NCBI RefSeq assembly: GCF_041956535.1
Contig: NW_027192193.1
Location: forward strand, 921,192 to 985,191
Length of the DNA: 64,000 bases
Origin: Calcarisporiella thermophila CBS 279.70
Taxonomy: Eukaryota > Calcarisporiellomycota
Reading direction: 5' to 3'
Below are positions 11,463-21,867 of this stretch, in pieces; the stretch's first letter is position 1, and the number at the start of each line of letters is the position of its first letter. The notes beneath the pieces were generated by a model. That model was not told the origin of the DNA and made no database searches. It was given only the letters and a program-made list of their open reading frames with translations. A program made the position numbers and the translations under genes.

Positions 11463-12378
11463 CACGCATTGCATGTCCATTTGAACGTCACCGCGAGAGA
11501 TTCGGAACAGCATCGAAAAAAATATATATCTCTATTCTTTCTAGTTTGGTTGTTTTATTTTTCTAGACCATACATCGTGGAGATGTTTTCCCCTCTCATG
11601 TCAACTAGAGTCATTCTCCCTATATAGACGTTTTTTTTATCTCTATTTAGTTCATCAAGGTAAACTTCTCTCTTATTTTTTGATTTTCCCCTTACCCGAG
11701 CTCCTCCTTACTTATCCCTATACAGCCCAGAACTGGCCTTCCTTTCCTTACTTTTAGCCTTTAGTCTTTCTCTATCCCACTCCTTATACTCTTAGAAATA
11801 TTCCTGCCCATTCATTTCCCTAGTAGTTTGTGCTTGTCCTTCCCCTTCCCTCTCCCACCTTACCCTCTAGTCTCTTGCCGGCAGAGCTGGAATGGATCCG
11901 GTGTGCCTCACCTATTGCCATGCGTGCCCATCCTACATCTGATTACGTTCTTTATCCTCTATCCATTAAGATGCCTCCTTTTGAATGGATGGTTATTGCA
12001 TGCTACTTTTTCTATATATACATACATATATATATATCGTGTGTGTGCACAGAGCATTTTCCACTCTAGTATGCTATCTTCCCTTTTTTTTCTCATTTTT
12101 ACTTTCTCCTTATTATTCCCTTATAATCCTCTTTATATTTCTATATTGACCATCACTATATTATTTTTCTTGAGCTGATATTGTTTTAAATCGCTCCTCT
12201 TTAGCACTTTTTTCTTTTTTTTTTTCATATTATGCTACTGAGAAGGGATTGTTCGGAAAATAAAGAGGTTTCATTAGTAGAGATTCAAGTAGGTTAGGTT
12301 AGCTGAAACTATTTTTTTTTTCCAACCGAACTCCTTGCCCCTTATTTTGATACGTTAGAGCTCCAGTAGATTAACACC
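11463..12378. other. Intergenic, T/C-rich with a TA microsatellite
   Basis: No gene is seen. The stretch is dominated by pyrimidine runs on the plus strand. A mixed TA/CA repeat lies at about 12013-12047 (TATATACATACATATATATATA then GTGTGTG). Confidence 0.5.
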
Positions 12379-13566
12379 ATGATGGATTTAGACGAGCCGC
12401 TTGGCCGAAAGGGACAATTCCGAACCAGAAGAACAATACTGACAGTCGATCCTGTAAGCATTTAGGCTTGATCAATATTTCTTTTTGATCATCGACCACC
12501 ATATGGGAAAAGGAGAGGCGGCTTGATCACTGACGATTGAACCCAATTTTAGGAGAAAACACGCGGCGATTTGAATCAGCCTTGGAAGCATGATCTCTTC
12601 GATGCATCCAACGGCAAGTCGAAGGTGCATCGTACCCAGAATGTTATAATCAAAAAGGCAATCTCGCAGGCCATGCCTCTGACCAAGCGGATTGGGCGTG
12701 CAGAGGGTTTGCTAACACGGAAGATGAGGCAGACGTTGGCTCAGACAGCAAGGGCAGAGGCACAAAATCAATCAGGCGAGAAGCAGTTGGTGGCAGGGTC
12801 CATCAAAGGCTCTGCGACGATGCTGGCGCGACAGCGGCTGACTGGCGGGTTCTCGATCAAGGGAGAAGCATCTGGGCCAGCAACAATAGTGGTCAGTAAT
12901 CTGGAGAGTGGCACAAGTGCAGACGATATCAGGGTAATGGAGATGGCTAGATCTGAGCTCATATTAGTCCAGATGGACTGATCTCCACTTCCATTTCTTA
13001 GGTGGTGTTTTCTCAGTTTGGGCGAATCTTGTCGTGCAGCGTGGTTTCTACTCACGGCCTGCGTGGAAGTTTTAACACTGCGGAAATCGAGTATGAGTCG
13101 CGGCAGAGTGCAATGGAGGCGATCAAGAAATACAACAACGCTATTGCCGACAGTAAGTGGAGCTGGCTAGTGACCCGTTTTTATCCCCAGGCACACTCAC
13201 TGACCTCCCCCTCCCCCTTCCTATTTCCCAGATCGTGTCCTCAAGGTGGAGCTTCAGTCGCAAACTTCTGACGATAGTTTCACCGACTACGTCCCAAATC
13301 CTCGCCCACCCTCTCAAAATGTTCTTTCCCAGCCCCTCTCTTCGCGCCCCATCATCACCACCTCCTCCCGGTTACGCAATACCGGCAAAATGTACTCAGA
13401 CCAGCTGGAGGAGCAAACGACGCGAATCCCCCCCACACAATCGGATGACACGGGCCGATCGCCACGGGTTGGTATCACCGGGGCGGCCAGATCGATAATT
13501 ACTCGACGAGTTGGGGGTGTAAGCGGGAATAGCGAAAGAAAACCGACTTTTTCGGTTAGGTTTTAA
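12379..13566 (+). CDS. RRM protein of the ALYREF/POLDIP3 (mRNA export adaptor) type
   Basis: Four exons (12379-12453, 12553-12933, 13002-13152, 13232-13566) give 313 aa. The N-terminus is short and acidic-basic (MMDLDEPLGRKGQFRTRR). An RRM begins at ATIVVSNLESG (RNP2) and continues with VVFSQFGRILSC and AEIEYESRQSAMEAIKKYNN up to RVLKVELQ. The KKYNN segment and degenerate RNP1 are typical of the RRM in SKAR/POLDIP3 and Aly/REF proteins rather than of classic hnRNP RRMs. The C-terminal 100 residues are Ser/Thr/Arg-rich and unstructured. A role in mRNP packaging or nuclear export is inferred from the family. The splice junctions restore the RRM without gaps. Confidence 0.75.
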
Positions 13567-14185
13567 CTTTTTGTTTATATAGTTTCGTTTCAAGGATGAT
13601 GCTGGAAATCCCAGCTATTTTTAGTTTTTTATCCATTGTGGTCTTGCACCAATATTTCCCCTTCCCTCTCCTATTTTTCTCTTCTTCTACCTCTTCTCCT
13701 AAGTCTTTTTTTTATTTTAAATTACTGTGAATAGTAAGCGAATATCTCTATCTTAAGGGTATGAGACTGTTTTGATTTCCATTCTTTATGCATCCACCAA
13801 AACTGCAATGAATGAGGCTGCAATGTGGACGTCTCATTAGCACTTACTCGTGAACCAAATTCAAAGAAGTAGGAATATGAGAAAATCAGTAGGAAAAAAA
13901 GGTATTATTCCAATTTCAAGTACGCGTAAAACGAACGAAAAGGGTCAAACAAATAGAACAGGCAAAATCAATTAAAACAAACCTAAATAAAGCGCGGAAA
14001 TATATATATATATATAAGAAATAGGGAAAGTATTTTTCTATATAGAAAAGGAGGGGGATTATGTTCGCATAGAATCATATAAAAGGGAAATGGTATTTCG
14101 ATAGATATATGGTTTGGTTATGGAAAATAACAATTATACCAATGGATATCGCTTAGGAGTATACATGCTCGCACTTACAGGCCCC
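13567..14185. other. Intergenic between convergent genes
   Basis: This holds the 3' regions of the RRM gene (plus) and the coiled-coil gene (minus). It is AT-rich and contains a TATATA microsatellite at about 14000-14015. No gene is seen. Confidence 0.5.
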
Positions 14186-15976
14186 TCACGGCTCCAACAC
14201 GCCCCATGCTCTTAAAAATCCCGCATTGATAACAAAGAGAAAGAGAATGGTCCCGATCCAAAAGAGCTTCTGGTCCCAGGTCAGCTCGCCAAATGGAAGG
14301 GTGGGGGTTGACGGGGCATAGACGGGAGAGGCGGGCTGACCATTCACTTTGAGGGCGGGCGGGTAAGTCGACTCCCACTTCGGATGACCGGGGAGCTCGA
14401 CTTGTGAATCATGTAATCGAGCGAAGACGGCGGGAGGAGCATAGGTCTCCTCCAGGAAGTCGGGGGGCAGAGGGGCAAGGAGTGAAGTCTCGAGCAACCC
14501 TTGAGCAGTTGGGGAGCCTTTAGGGATTGGAGGAGAGGCATCGACCAGCTGACGTCCGGCATGGGTTGTCATCTCATGCACGGTCGACTGAAGCCTTTCC
14601 ACTTGTGCCGCTAAAGTCATAATCTTGTCGCGTGCCTTGACGATCAACATATCATTGGGGATATTATCCCCGTCGATGTTGCCAGTTTCTTGGGTTGATT
14701 TGACTGGACTTGAGGCGGCAGTGGAGGGAACCGAGGTCAGAGTAAGGAGGTCGGTAAGTGCGAGGAGTTCCTGCCGAGCCATCTGGAACTCAGGATTGAC
14801 ATCGGCACCAGAAAATTCCTTATGCCCCCCTATGGATTCTGAGGTCGCAGGCTTCGGGTCTAAAGGCACGTTCCCGCCAGATTTTTTCTCAAGCAACTCC
14901 GGACGGTTCACGTCGCCATGCTTCGCAGTGCCATTTTGGGCGGTGGGGTCGGACGGCCTGTCACCACTAGGTTTGGCAGTTTGTGTGTCTTTCCTTTTCT
15001 GAGAATGGGGCTCTTCCTCACTGCTCATACCGAAAGGGTACACCTCTTCCCAAATGGCCTTGACAATGACATCCTCGTGTTCCTTAAGCGCAACAACCAG
15101 TCGGTCTCTTTCCCGCGTGAACACACGCCTAAGCCTCTCGAGTCTCCAGCTCAGGTTCTCTACGTGTTGGCCCAAATTCTCGAGCTCCTCATTTTTTTTG
15201 GAAAGCAGCTGCCGATACAACTTGATAACGGTTGCTTGCTGCCGATTGCGTTTCTCTTTTGTGTTGTACATGTCGCGCAGCGCTCGGAGTTCCTCCTCTC
15301 TGGCTGCCAGGGCATCACGATAGTGATGAGAGCGGTTCAGATCCTCGGAGCTGTGGTCACGGCGCATGTGGACACGGCTGGATTTTGTTTTTGTTTCAGG
15401 GCTGAGGCTCCGTCTGCGCCGTGAAGCGGCTAGGGGAGGGAATTTCTCTTCAAGCTCGCGCAGGCCAATGCCTCGCTCGCTCAATAAGCGATGAAGTTCC
15501 TTTTCCACAGCCTGGGTTTCTCGTTCGAGGGACGAGGCTCTAAGGCCGATTTCAGGAGAGGATTTCACAGTGAAAAGCGAGGGTCTTCTTTTGATTTCCG
15601 AAGCGAATCTCTCCTGTACATTCTCCTCCTCTACCTTCTCAGCTAATTCCTTGGATTCTTCCTCGTCATCTGGTAATGACTCCAGCCGCGCCTCAGTCAG
15701 GGCGCCATTTTCGTCGGCCGGCATTTCGCCTAGAATAATCGCGCCCGAGGGTATGGGTGGGTGTATTGAGTGATGGTGATGGAGGGGATCGGCGGGATGG
15801 GCCGCAAGGGGGGGCGGAGGTGGAGGGGCGCCAGGGACAAAAAAAGGAGGCGTCGGATAGGGAGGAAGGCTGTGGTGGTGATGGGGGAAGTATCCCGGCG
15901 GGGAGGGGGGGTAGAAAGCCTGGTCAACACGCATGAACCAGTGGCGACGCCCTTGCCTCGTATAAGAGGAATCCAT
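14186..15976 (-). CDS. Coiled-coil protein with His/Pro-rich N-terminus and C-terminal membrane anchor
   Basis: A single exon of 596 aa starts at an ATG in strong context (GCCGCAATGG). Residues about 20-75 are rich in Pro and His (FPHHHH, APPPPPP). About 110-330 are charged and helical with heptad-like segments (ERETQAVEKELHRLLSERG, EEELRALRDMYNTKEK, KKNEELENLGQHVENL), so a coiled coil is likely. The last 30 residues form one hydrophobic span (LFWIGTILFLFVINAGFL) followed by a short tail, consistent with a tail-anchored ER or mitochondrial outer-membrane protein. An upstream in-frame ATG at 16057 would add a second hydrophobic stretch (VTLISTLIL) but has weaker context. I do not recognise the family. 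Confidence 0.75.
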   Translation of the reverse strand: MDSSYTRQGRRHWFMRVDQAFYPPSPPGYFPHHHHSLPPYPTPPFFVPGAPPPPPPLAAHPADPLHHHHSIHPPIPSGAIILGEMPADENGALTEARLESLPDDEEESKELAEKVEEENVQERFASEIKRRPSLFTVKSSPEIGLRASSLERETQAVEKELHRLLSERGIGLRELEEKFPPLAASRRRRSLSPETKTKSSRVHMRRDHSSEDLNRSHHYRDALAAREEELRALRDMYNTKEKRNRQQATVIKLYRQLLSKKNEELENLGQHVENLSWRLERLRRVFTRERDRLVVALKEHEDVIVKAIWEEVYPFGMSSEEEPHSQKRKDTQTAKPSGDRPSDPTAQNGTAKHGDVNRPELLEKKSGGNVPLDPKPATSESIGGHKEFSGADVNPEFQMARQELLALTDLLTLTSVPSTAASSPVKSTQETGNIDGDNIPNDMLIVKARDKIMTLAAQVERLQSTVHEMTTHAGRQLVDASPPIPKGSPTAQGLLETSLLAPLPPDFLEETYAPPAVFARLHDSQVELPGHPKWESTYPPALKVNGQPASPVYAPSTPTLPFGELTWDQKLFWIGTILFLFVINAGFLRAWGVLEP

Positions 15977-16196
15977 TGCGGCTATAGATCTGAAGGTTAT
16001 GTTTCTTCTCGAACCTAAAATCAAAGTAGAAATTAGGGTGACGTTTGCAAGTAACATTAGAGATCTTAAATTTTTGGGTGGGGGAGGCAAATTTATTTTC
16101 CCTTCCTTTTTCTTTCTCGTCCAGCATTTCTTGCCTCCACGTATTCTATTGTATTATATTAGTCATTCCACGCAATATTGACGTGATAGAAACGCG

Positions 16197-17954
16197 ATGG
16201 AAAAGGTTCCTACGGAAGAAATCCCGATACTAGATGCTCTGGTCGCTATCCGACATCGCCTTTCGGCAATGAAACGTGATCGCGACTCCTATATCCGGAC
16301 ATCGGACGTGCTCTCCGTGTATGACGCCGTACTGGGTTGGTATTCTCCCTCTGGGCCCACAGCCCATTTTGACTGGCTCGTGTTTACCCTGTATGTTAAT
16401 ACGGTCTTTTGTGCCTCTTCTTTTGTCCCTGCAGCCCAGGTTCAGCGACTCTATGATGTTCGCCACTCTTGTTTATCTTCCGAGACAACGGAGGAGAAAT
16501 TAAGCAAAAAGAACCGCACCGATGACGTTCTTGACGATGTAATCCAACTACTCTCCTTGTTTTTCATGGCCGTGGGAAAAAATCGCGAGTCGCCTGCTAC
16601 TTACGTGCAATTGGTTACAATCAAAGTAGGACCTACATTTGGCGTCTTTTTCTTCCTTTTGCATCCAATTAAGGTTTCGCTTCGTTTAAAACATTATAGC
16701 AATTCTTGGGTTACGTGAAGGAAAGGGCAAGGTATACGAAAGGTAATTACACTAGATATTTTTAATTTTCTTTTTCTCTGTGATTACCGGCTGAATTGCA
16801 ATAATATTGCGTAGAGGATCTAGAGCCTTATCGGAAAAGGCTGCAAGAACTAGATAGTATTATAAAAGCAGACGAAAAGAAAGAAGAAACCCCTGAGCTC
16901 TTTATCAAGCTGATACGGAGCAGATACGCCCAATGCGGTATGCTGGTGTATCAGATACATTCACATTGTACCAGTGTTAATGGTTATTGGTGTAGATAAA
17001 CTCTTATCCGAACTCGAGCAATCTCTTGATTCAATCAGCCCAGAGCTCCTACCCCTTCGCACTCGCCTTATTGATCTTCGCCGCCACCTTGCTCTGTTTG
17101 CCGTACGAGGTGACTGCACCGCAGACGACATTAAGCCAATTCAAGCGAAACTTCGTGAAATTGATTCTTCGAGGGTGGACGGTAAATTCCTGGGACCGGA
17201 TGGCTCAGTTCCTGCGGGACAAGCCGTTGTAGTGGGCCTTCTAGAGGAATGCTTTGAGGAGTCACACAAGTATGTCTACTTTACAAAGCCGTGCCAGGAC
17301 TTTTTTATTTTAACTGATCATGTTATAATCTAGCCTGTTGGCATTCCAGGGCGATTTAGATTACTCGCTTCGGCCCGTCGGCGAACGCCTAATGGATATA
17401 AAGACGCAGCTTGACCGACTTCTCTTGACCCATCGATGGACCCTACGAGAAACCGATCTTTGGACTTACCAACAGCAACTTGCCGAGATCAACTCGATGA
17501 GGAAGGACGGGAAATTCCTCGACTCCTCCGGCCAGCCAGCTAGAGGTCAGGCGTTGCTAAACTATTTATTGTCGAAGTGCTATCATTTGATACACAGGCT
17601 GCTATCGTCAAGCGAGCCGGTCGCCGAACCGCTTGTTCCAATCCACAACCAGCTCTTAACAGTAAGAGGGTGTCTTTTAGAAGTGAAGAAATGGGGCGGG
17701 CCATTTACTGGTATGCGTTTCTCTTTGTCCCTCCTTTCTCCTGTGAATTCTCCTTACGTATATATATACACATAGCTCGCGAACTCTATCCTTACCAGAT
17801 GAAACTCGCAAGTATAGACAACATGCGAACAGATGGAAAATTCCTCGATCCGGATGGAAACGTACCCGAGGGTCAGGCAATTTGTATGGCCCTTCTAAAC
17901 GAGTGCTATGACACGCTCTACGAACTAAGATCTAATGTGGTAGAGGAAGAGTGA
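16197..17954 (+). CDS. DUF2408-family protein with repeated DGKFL motifs
   Basis: Seven exons (16197-16335, 16435-16625, 16700-16742, 16815-16937, 16996-17269, 17334-17710, 17776-17954) give 441 aa. The motif R-x-DGKFL-x(4)-G-x-P-x-GQA occurs three times (SRVDGKFLGPDGSVPAGQA, then in MRKDGKFL and MRTDGKFL copies). Each is preceded by a helical segment containing L-x-x-I and followed by a leucine-rich helix with a Cys (LLEECF, LLSKCY, LLNECY). This repeat is the hallmark of fungal DUF2408 (PF10303), whose biochemical role is unknown. The N-terminal repeat is degenerate. The first intron uses an unusual GTTGGT donor and is the least certain junction; other introns are canonical and restore the repeats. 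The start is 220 bp from the divergent coiled-coil gene. Confidence 0.82.
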
Positions 17955-18474
17955 AGGGTTCAGTGTACCTTACTTGTTTTTCGTTTGTTTTTTTTGTACA
18001 ATGCATACCATTTTGTAACGCTTTATTTATACATATATACAACCCACTTTTCCTTTTTCTTTTGTCCATTTCTAGTTTCCATAGTAGATGATGAATGGTT
18101 CACTTAGCCGTTTTTTTCCGCTTTTCCTCTTATCGTTCATAAATTCATATTCACTTTTTTTTCTCCAAAGCAATCTAATCCATATTTTGAAGTAAGCGAT
18201 TGTATTATCATTACACATGCGAGGGGAGGGGGGGGGGATGAGACATGCCGCTTTGTATATTATCAGAGCTATTTTGTAATCTAAGATAGCTGAACTCTAG
18301 ACTAGACTCTCTTCCCATCCCTTTCGTCCGGTTGAAAAAATCTTCGGAATGTGCTCAACGGCGTGTTGATTATTGCGCTAATGTCAGGGTGCAAGGAAAA
18401 AATACGGGGCCACATTATTCCACATGTTCAACCAAATTAACCAAACATCTTAGGCCAGGACTGGCGTTGGATAA
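17955..18474. other. Intergenic between convergent genes, with a G10 run
   Basis: No gene is seen. The stretch is T-rich, with a purine run GAGGGGA followed by ten consecutive G at 18228-18237. Confidence 0.5.
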
Positions 18475-20241
18475 TCACCTAAATACTGAGGACCCACGCT
18501 GCAAATGCTGAGGCTCAGGGGTGGAGGTATACTGGAGCCGCCGGCGCTTGTGGCGTTCCAGATAGGGATCATATTCCGGCTCACCGCTCTAGTTTAAGAA
18601 ACAGCAAAATGGAGAAACGTCAGCGGGAGATAGAGTATACTAAGGGAAGCGAGCAAGCCTACCCTCGATGATCCGGCCATCGCATATTCGCCCTCTATTT
18701 CGGCAGAGCGCCGGTACTACAGTATGGTGTATTAAATAGAAATCAATATTTGAAAAGTTTGTTTCTTTGGATCCCTGAAGCAGTATTACCATTCGACTGG
18801 TCCTTTGTGGTGCATAATGCGGCTCTACAGAACTGAATCTGGCCACGGGCTGATCAATGGCTTGAAACCTCCTCTCATTTTCGCTTGGGATTCCATGCAA
18901 TAATTCACGCTGATGGCCAGCTCCTCTTATGTCTATGACCTCGGATTCGGCTCTTGTGTTGCTTCTCATTTCTTCTCCCAGTCTAGCTTTCGTGTTCACT
19001 TCTCTTTCAAACCCAGCTGGCACCGACGAAAATCTCGTTCGTCTTAACCTAACTTCTCCAGGCCCATTATACTTTGAGGGCATGGGCTTATACTGTTGCA
19101 TAGGCCGAGTCCTCGAGCCCTCTCGCAGAGCATCGTTGTGCTGGCTATCGATGGCAGAGACCACTCGCCGTACCCTCTGATTGTCAGGCGTCAGATCCCA
19201 GATAGCTGGGTAAGTTGGTCGCTCCCGTAGAGAGGCAGAGCGACGGAGCGTCTGCTGCTCAATGCGAGACGCTAGATGAGGATCAAGCTGCTCACGCCCC
19301 CAAAAATGGGAGCTATTCTCTGGTAAACTCTTGCTAATCCCATCACGTATTCCAGCAGTATCGATTGGCCTAGCACTTAGCTTTGGAAAAGGGATCGGCT
19401 TTGTCCCAGCCATAAATTCCAAATTCCGAGATCGGGTTGCTTTGGAGAGAGGCGAAGTCCGGTGTATAACAGGCACGCTAGAATGTCTGACGGTTGACCT
19501 CTGGAATATTGGTGCTGGCTCGTGTACATCCACGTGAGGACGAGTCCGAGGCCTATCTAGAGGTTCAGCACTACGTCGTTTCGGGTGGGGTTCTAAAAAC
19601 TGGTAGTTTGACCTTGCATAATGGTTATTGAGCGGTAGCGATTCGCGAAAAAAAAAAGAGTAGCTTACATTTTTTCCTTCTGTTTGCGAACAAATTGTAG
19701 CTTGAAAAGATATTTGTGGTGTCGCGTGTGGAACGGTGTTTCTTTGCCCGCACGATTGAAAATCCACGTATCCTTTAACCCATATTTTGTTCTTGCTATT
19801 AAGATTGGATACAAAAAAGAGAGCGGAATGTAAGAATATTGAATGGGTTGAATTTGATTATGGTCTGCAAACATACTTGCGTGAAGAATATATTGCGTCG
19901 ATTGGATGACAAGTTTTTCTTCCCATGAAAACTTCACAACAGCAGCTACCACTCTCTAGCATACATTTAAGACCAATTGATATGCCAAGCTATTTCAAAC
20001 AAGAATACGCACCTGAATCTCTTTCTGTAATTCCAAATTATTATCGTATAGTGCTCGATTAATGAGATCATTTTCGCTATCGACAGAATTTTAGAAAGAT
20101 TCACAAAAAGTTAGTTGAACATTTTCCTACACGTGAAATCAAAAGGAGGCACCTGTAGAAATCTAGAGCAATCTGTACTGCCTCTGTATCGTTGATTATC
20201 AGGATGCGGCGCTCCGGTATTTTGAAGGCCTCGAAAGGCAT
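18475..20241 (-). CDS. Unrecognised 449-aa protein (orphan)
   Basis: Seven exons (20241-20153, 20076-20013, 19955-19877, 19795-19669, 19612-18790, 18716-18663, 18588-18475) join in frame at every junction. The first 120 residues (MPFEAFKIPERRILIIN..., ALDFYRSENDLINRALYDNN, WEEKLVIQSTQYILHA, TKYGLKDTWIFNRAG) look folded and helical. Residues about 125-449 are Arg/Ser/Pro-rich and probably disordered. The protein ends with SGEPEYDPYLERHKRRRLQY and GSSVFR. No signal peptide or membrane span is visible. I do not recognise a family. The ordered N-terminus, consistent exon phases and coding bias support a real gene. It is divergent from SPC2 with only 128 bp between the start codons. Confidence 0.72.
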
Positions 20242-20369
20242 CTCGGTTATAGAAAATTATACTGGATTTTTTTTTCGAACGCGTCGCGTGGAAAACGAAT
20301 ACGTGGCACAGTTATAGAAGTAAAGAAAATTCAGCTCTCCTCTGCGTTCTTTTCCGTATTCAACCCACA

Positions 20370-21238
20370 ATGCCTGAGACAAAAAGCGGTAATGTCTCCT
20401 ACATTCCGCACCAGATGAATGACATGAATCTAAGCACATTCTCTCTTTGAAATATAGACACCTCAAAAACATCCGGGAATACTGATGAGATTCGAGTGAG
20501 TAAGTGGAATCTATCGGAGCTAAGAATTGCTTGCGATGACCACATTAGCAAGGTAGAATACCCTTTCTTTAGAAAATAAAAATCCACATGTGCAATTTTA
20601 TTATCTTACTTATCTATGTTGTTATTATAGTACTTGACCGAAAAGTCTGGCTACGTCCAAAACTTTCGTCACGTCGATATCCGTCTGGCTCTTGGCTATA
20701 TTGCAAGCATCTTAGCTATTTATGCCTTCTATCATGGATATGTGCACTCGTTTGAAGAGTCTAAACTTGTCGCATGGGTTTGCGTTGTGGGGTATGTACA
20801 TTGCTATTTTCACTTCTTCATCACGAATGATAGATTTCTTAGATGTGTTTCATTTAGGTACGCGGTCCTCAGCTCCGCCTCCATCCTCTACTCTTACTTT
20901 GTAGAAAAGCACTGTATCTTTGAGGGAACAAAAAAGGGTGCTAAAGTAAGCAGATTTTGTGATGTTTCAACAAATGGCTCTTGTTTAAGTGTGCTTTACC
21001 GTTTCTTTAGACACCTTTCAAACTCTGTATTAATGCGCATCATAAGCGGTACTCTGACGTTTACGAGATTAATGCCACACTGACCAAGTCAAGCGATAAT
21101 TCAAAGCCTATTAACAACTCCATTTCGCGTTCATTTAGCGCGTGGTTCGATACCGAGGGTCGGCTTGTCGAATCTGCATTGGAGGAGGAGCTAAGAGCAC
21201 TAGTCGAAAAGTGCGAAGCAGGGCTTCACCAAGAATAA
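20370..21238 (+). CDS. SPC2: Signal peptidase complex subunit 2 (SPC25/Spc2)
   Basis: Five exons (20370-20388, 20458-20552, 20631-20791, 20858-20945, 21011-21238) give 196 aa, the normal length for the family. The N-terminal cytosolic part has KWNLSELRIACDDHISKYL, matching the family's opening helix. Two membrane spans follow (LALGYIASILAIYAFYHGY and VAWVCVVGYAVLSSASILYSYF), separated by a very short luminal turn. The C-terminal cytosolic domain ends SRSFSAWFDTEGRLVESALEEE, the conserved strand-helix end of Spc2. It is an ER-membrane accessory subunit that links signal peptidase to the translocon. Exon 1 is only 19 nt, and the start is fixed by the in-frame junction to exon 2. Confidence 0.9.
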
Positions 21239-21867
21239 GCCAATACACTATTTTATTTTTGTTTACTTTGGAAAGAAAATGAACGAGATGCGATTTGTTA
21301 ATTGTTTTGATTTCTTGGATCTACACTATAACAACCTTGCTTGGTAGAGGGAAATGCCATCCAAGATAGCGTTTGAGGAAAAATAAAAAAAATGCAGGCG
21401 ATGAAAAGGTTTTTATCTGCATGGAAAAGTGAGGTGAATTAGCTAAGAACTATTCATGGATAGGGCCTTTTACGTTCATTGTAAAATGCATATCTCAATA
21501 CTTTTGAGAAGCTTGCTGAATCGCCTTGAATTCAGCAATGGATTATTGGGTTTACTTCTCCATCCATCAATGTTAAAGTTGGAAGGGCTGGATGAAGTAA
21601 AACGGAGAAATAACGTAATTGACTACTAATGATACTGAATACACTCCATTTCAACGTTTTCTAAAAAAAGTGGAAATTTTCATGAAAACCAAGGAAAAAG
21701 AATAATGACCTCAAAATCTAAAATGAGGCATGATCCTGGCCCAGTATAAAAGAGGATGGATAAAGAGGGCCGTGTGGTTAGTAAAAGTTCGATTCCAACA
21801 ACTTCCAGCTATCTAAAGAAAAAACAAATCCTATCCTTTCTTTCTAATACTTCTCTCCTTAAGCAAT
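21239..21867. other. Intergenic upstream of the first LPMO-like gene
   Basis: AT-rich with no gene seen. A TATA-like CAGTATAAAAG lies at about 21742-21752, about 115 bp before the ATG of the next gene. The same kind of element precedes the second copy. Confidence 0.5.

Noticed and set aside
12013-12047. TA/CA dinucleotide tract as a possible centromere or origin element
   Set aside because: It is a short microsatellite only, with no other feature supporting an origin or centromere.
16030-16090. Upstream extension of the coiled-coil gene to an earlier ATG at 16057
   Set aside because: That ATG has weak context, while the ATG at 15976 has a strong context (GCCGCAATGG). It is kept only as an alternative.
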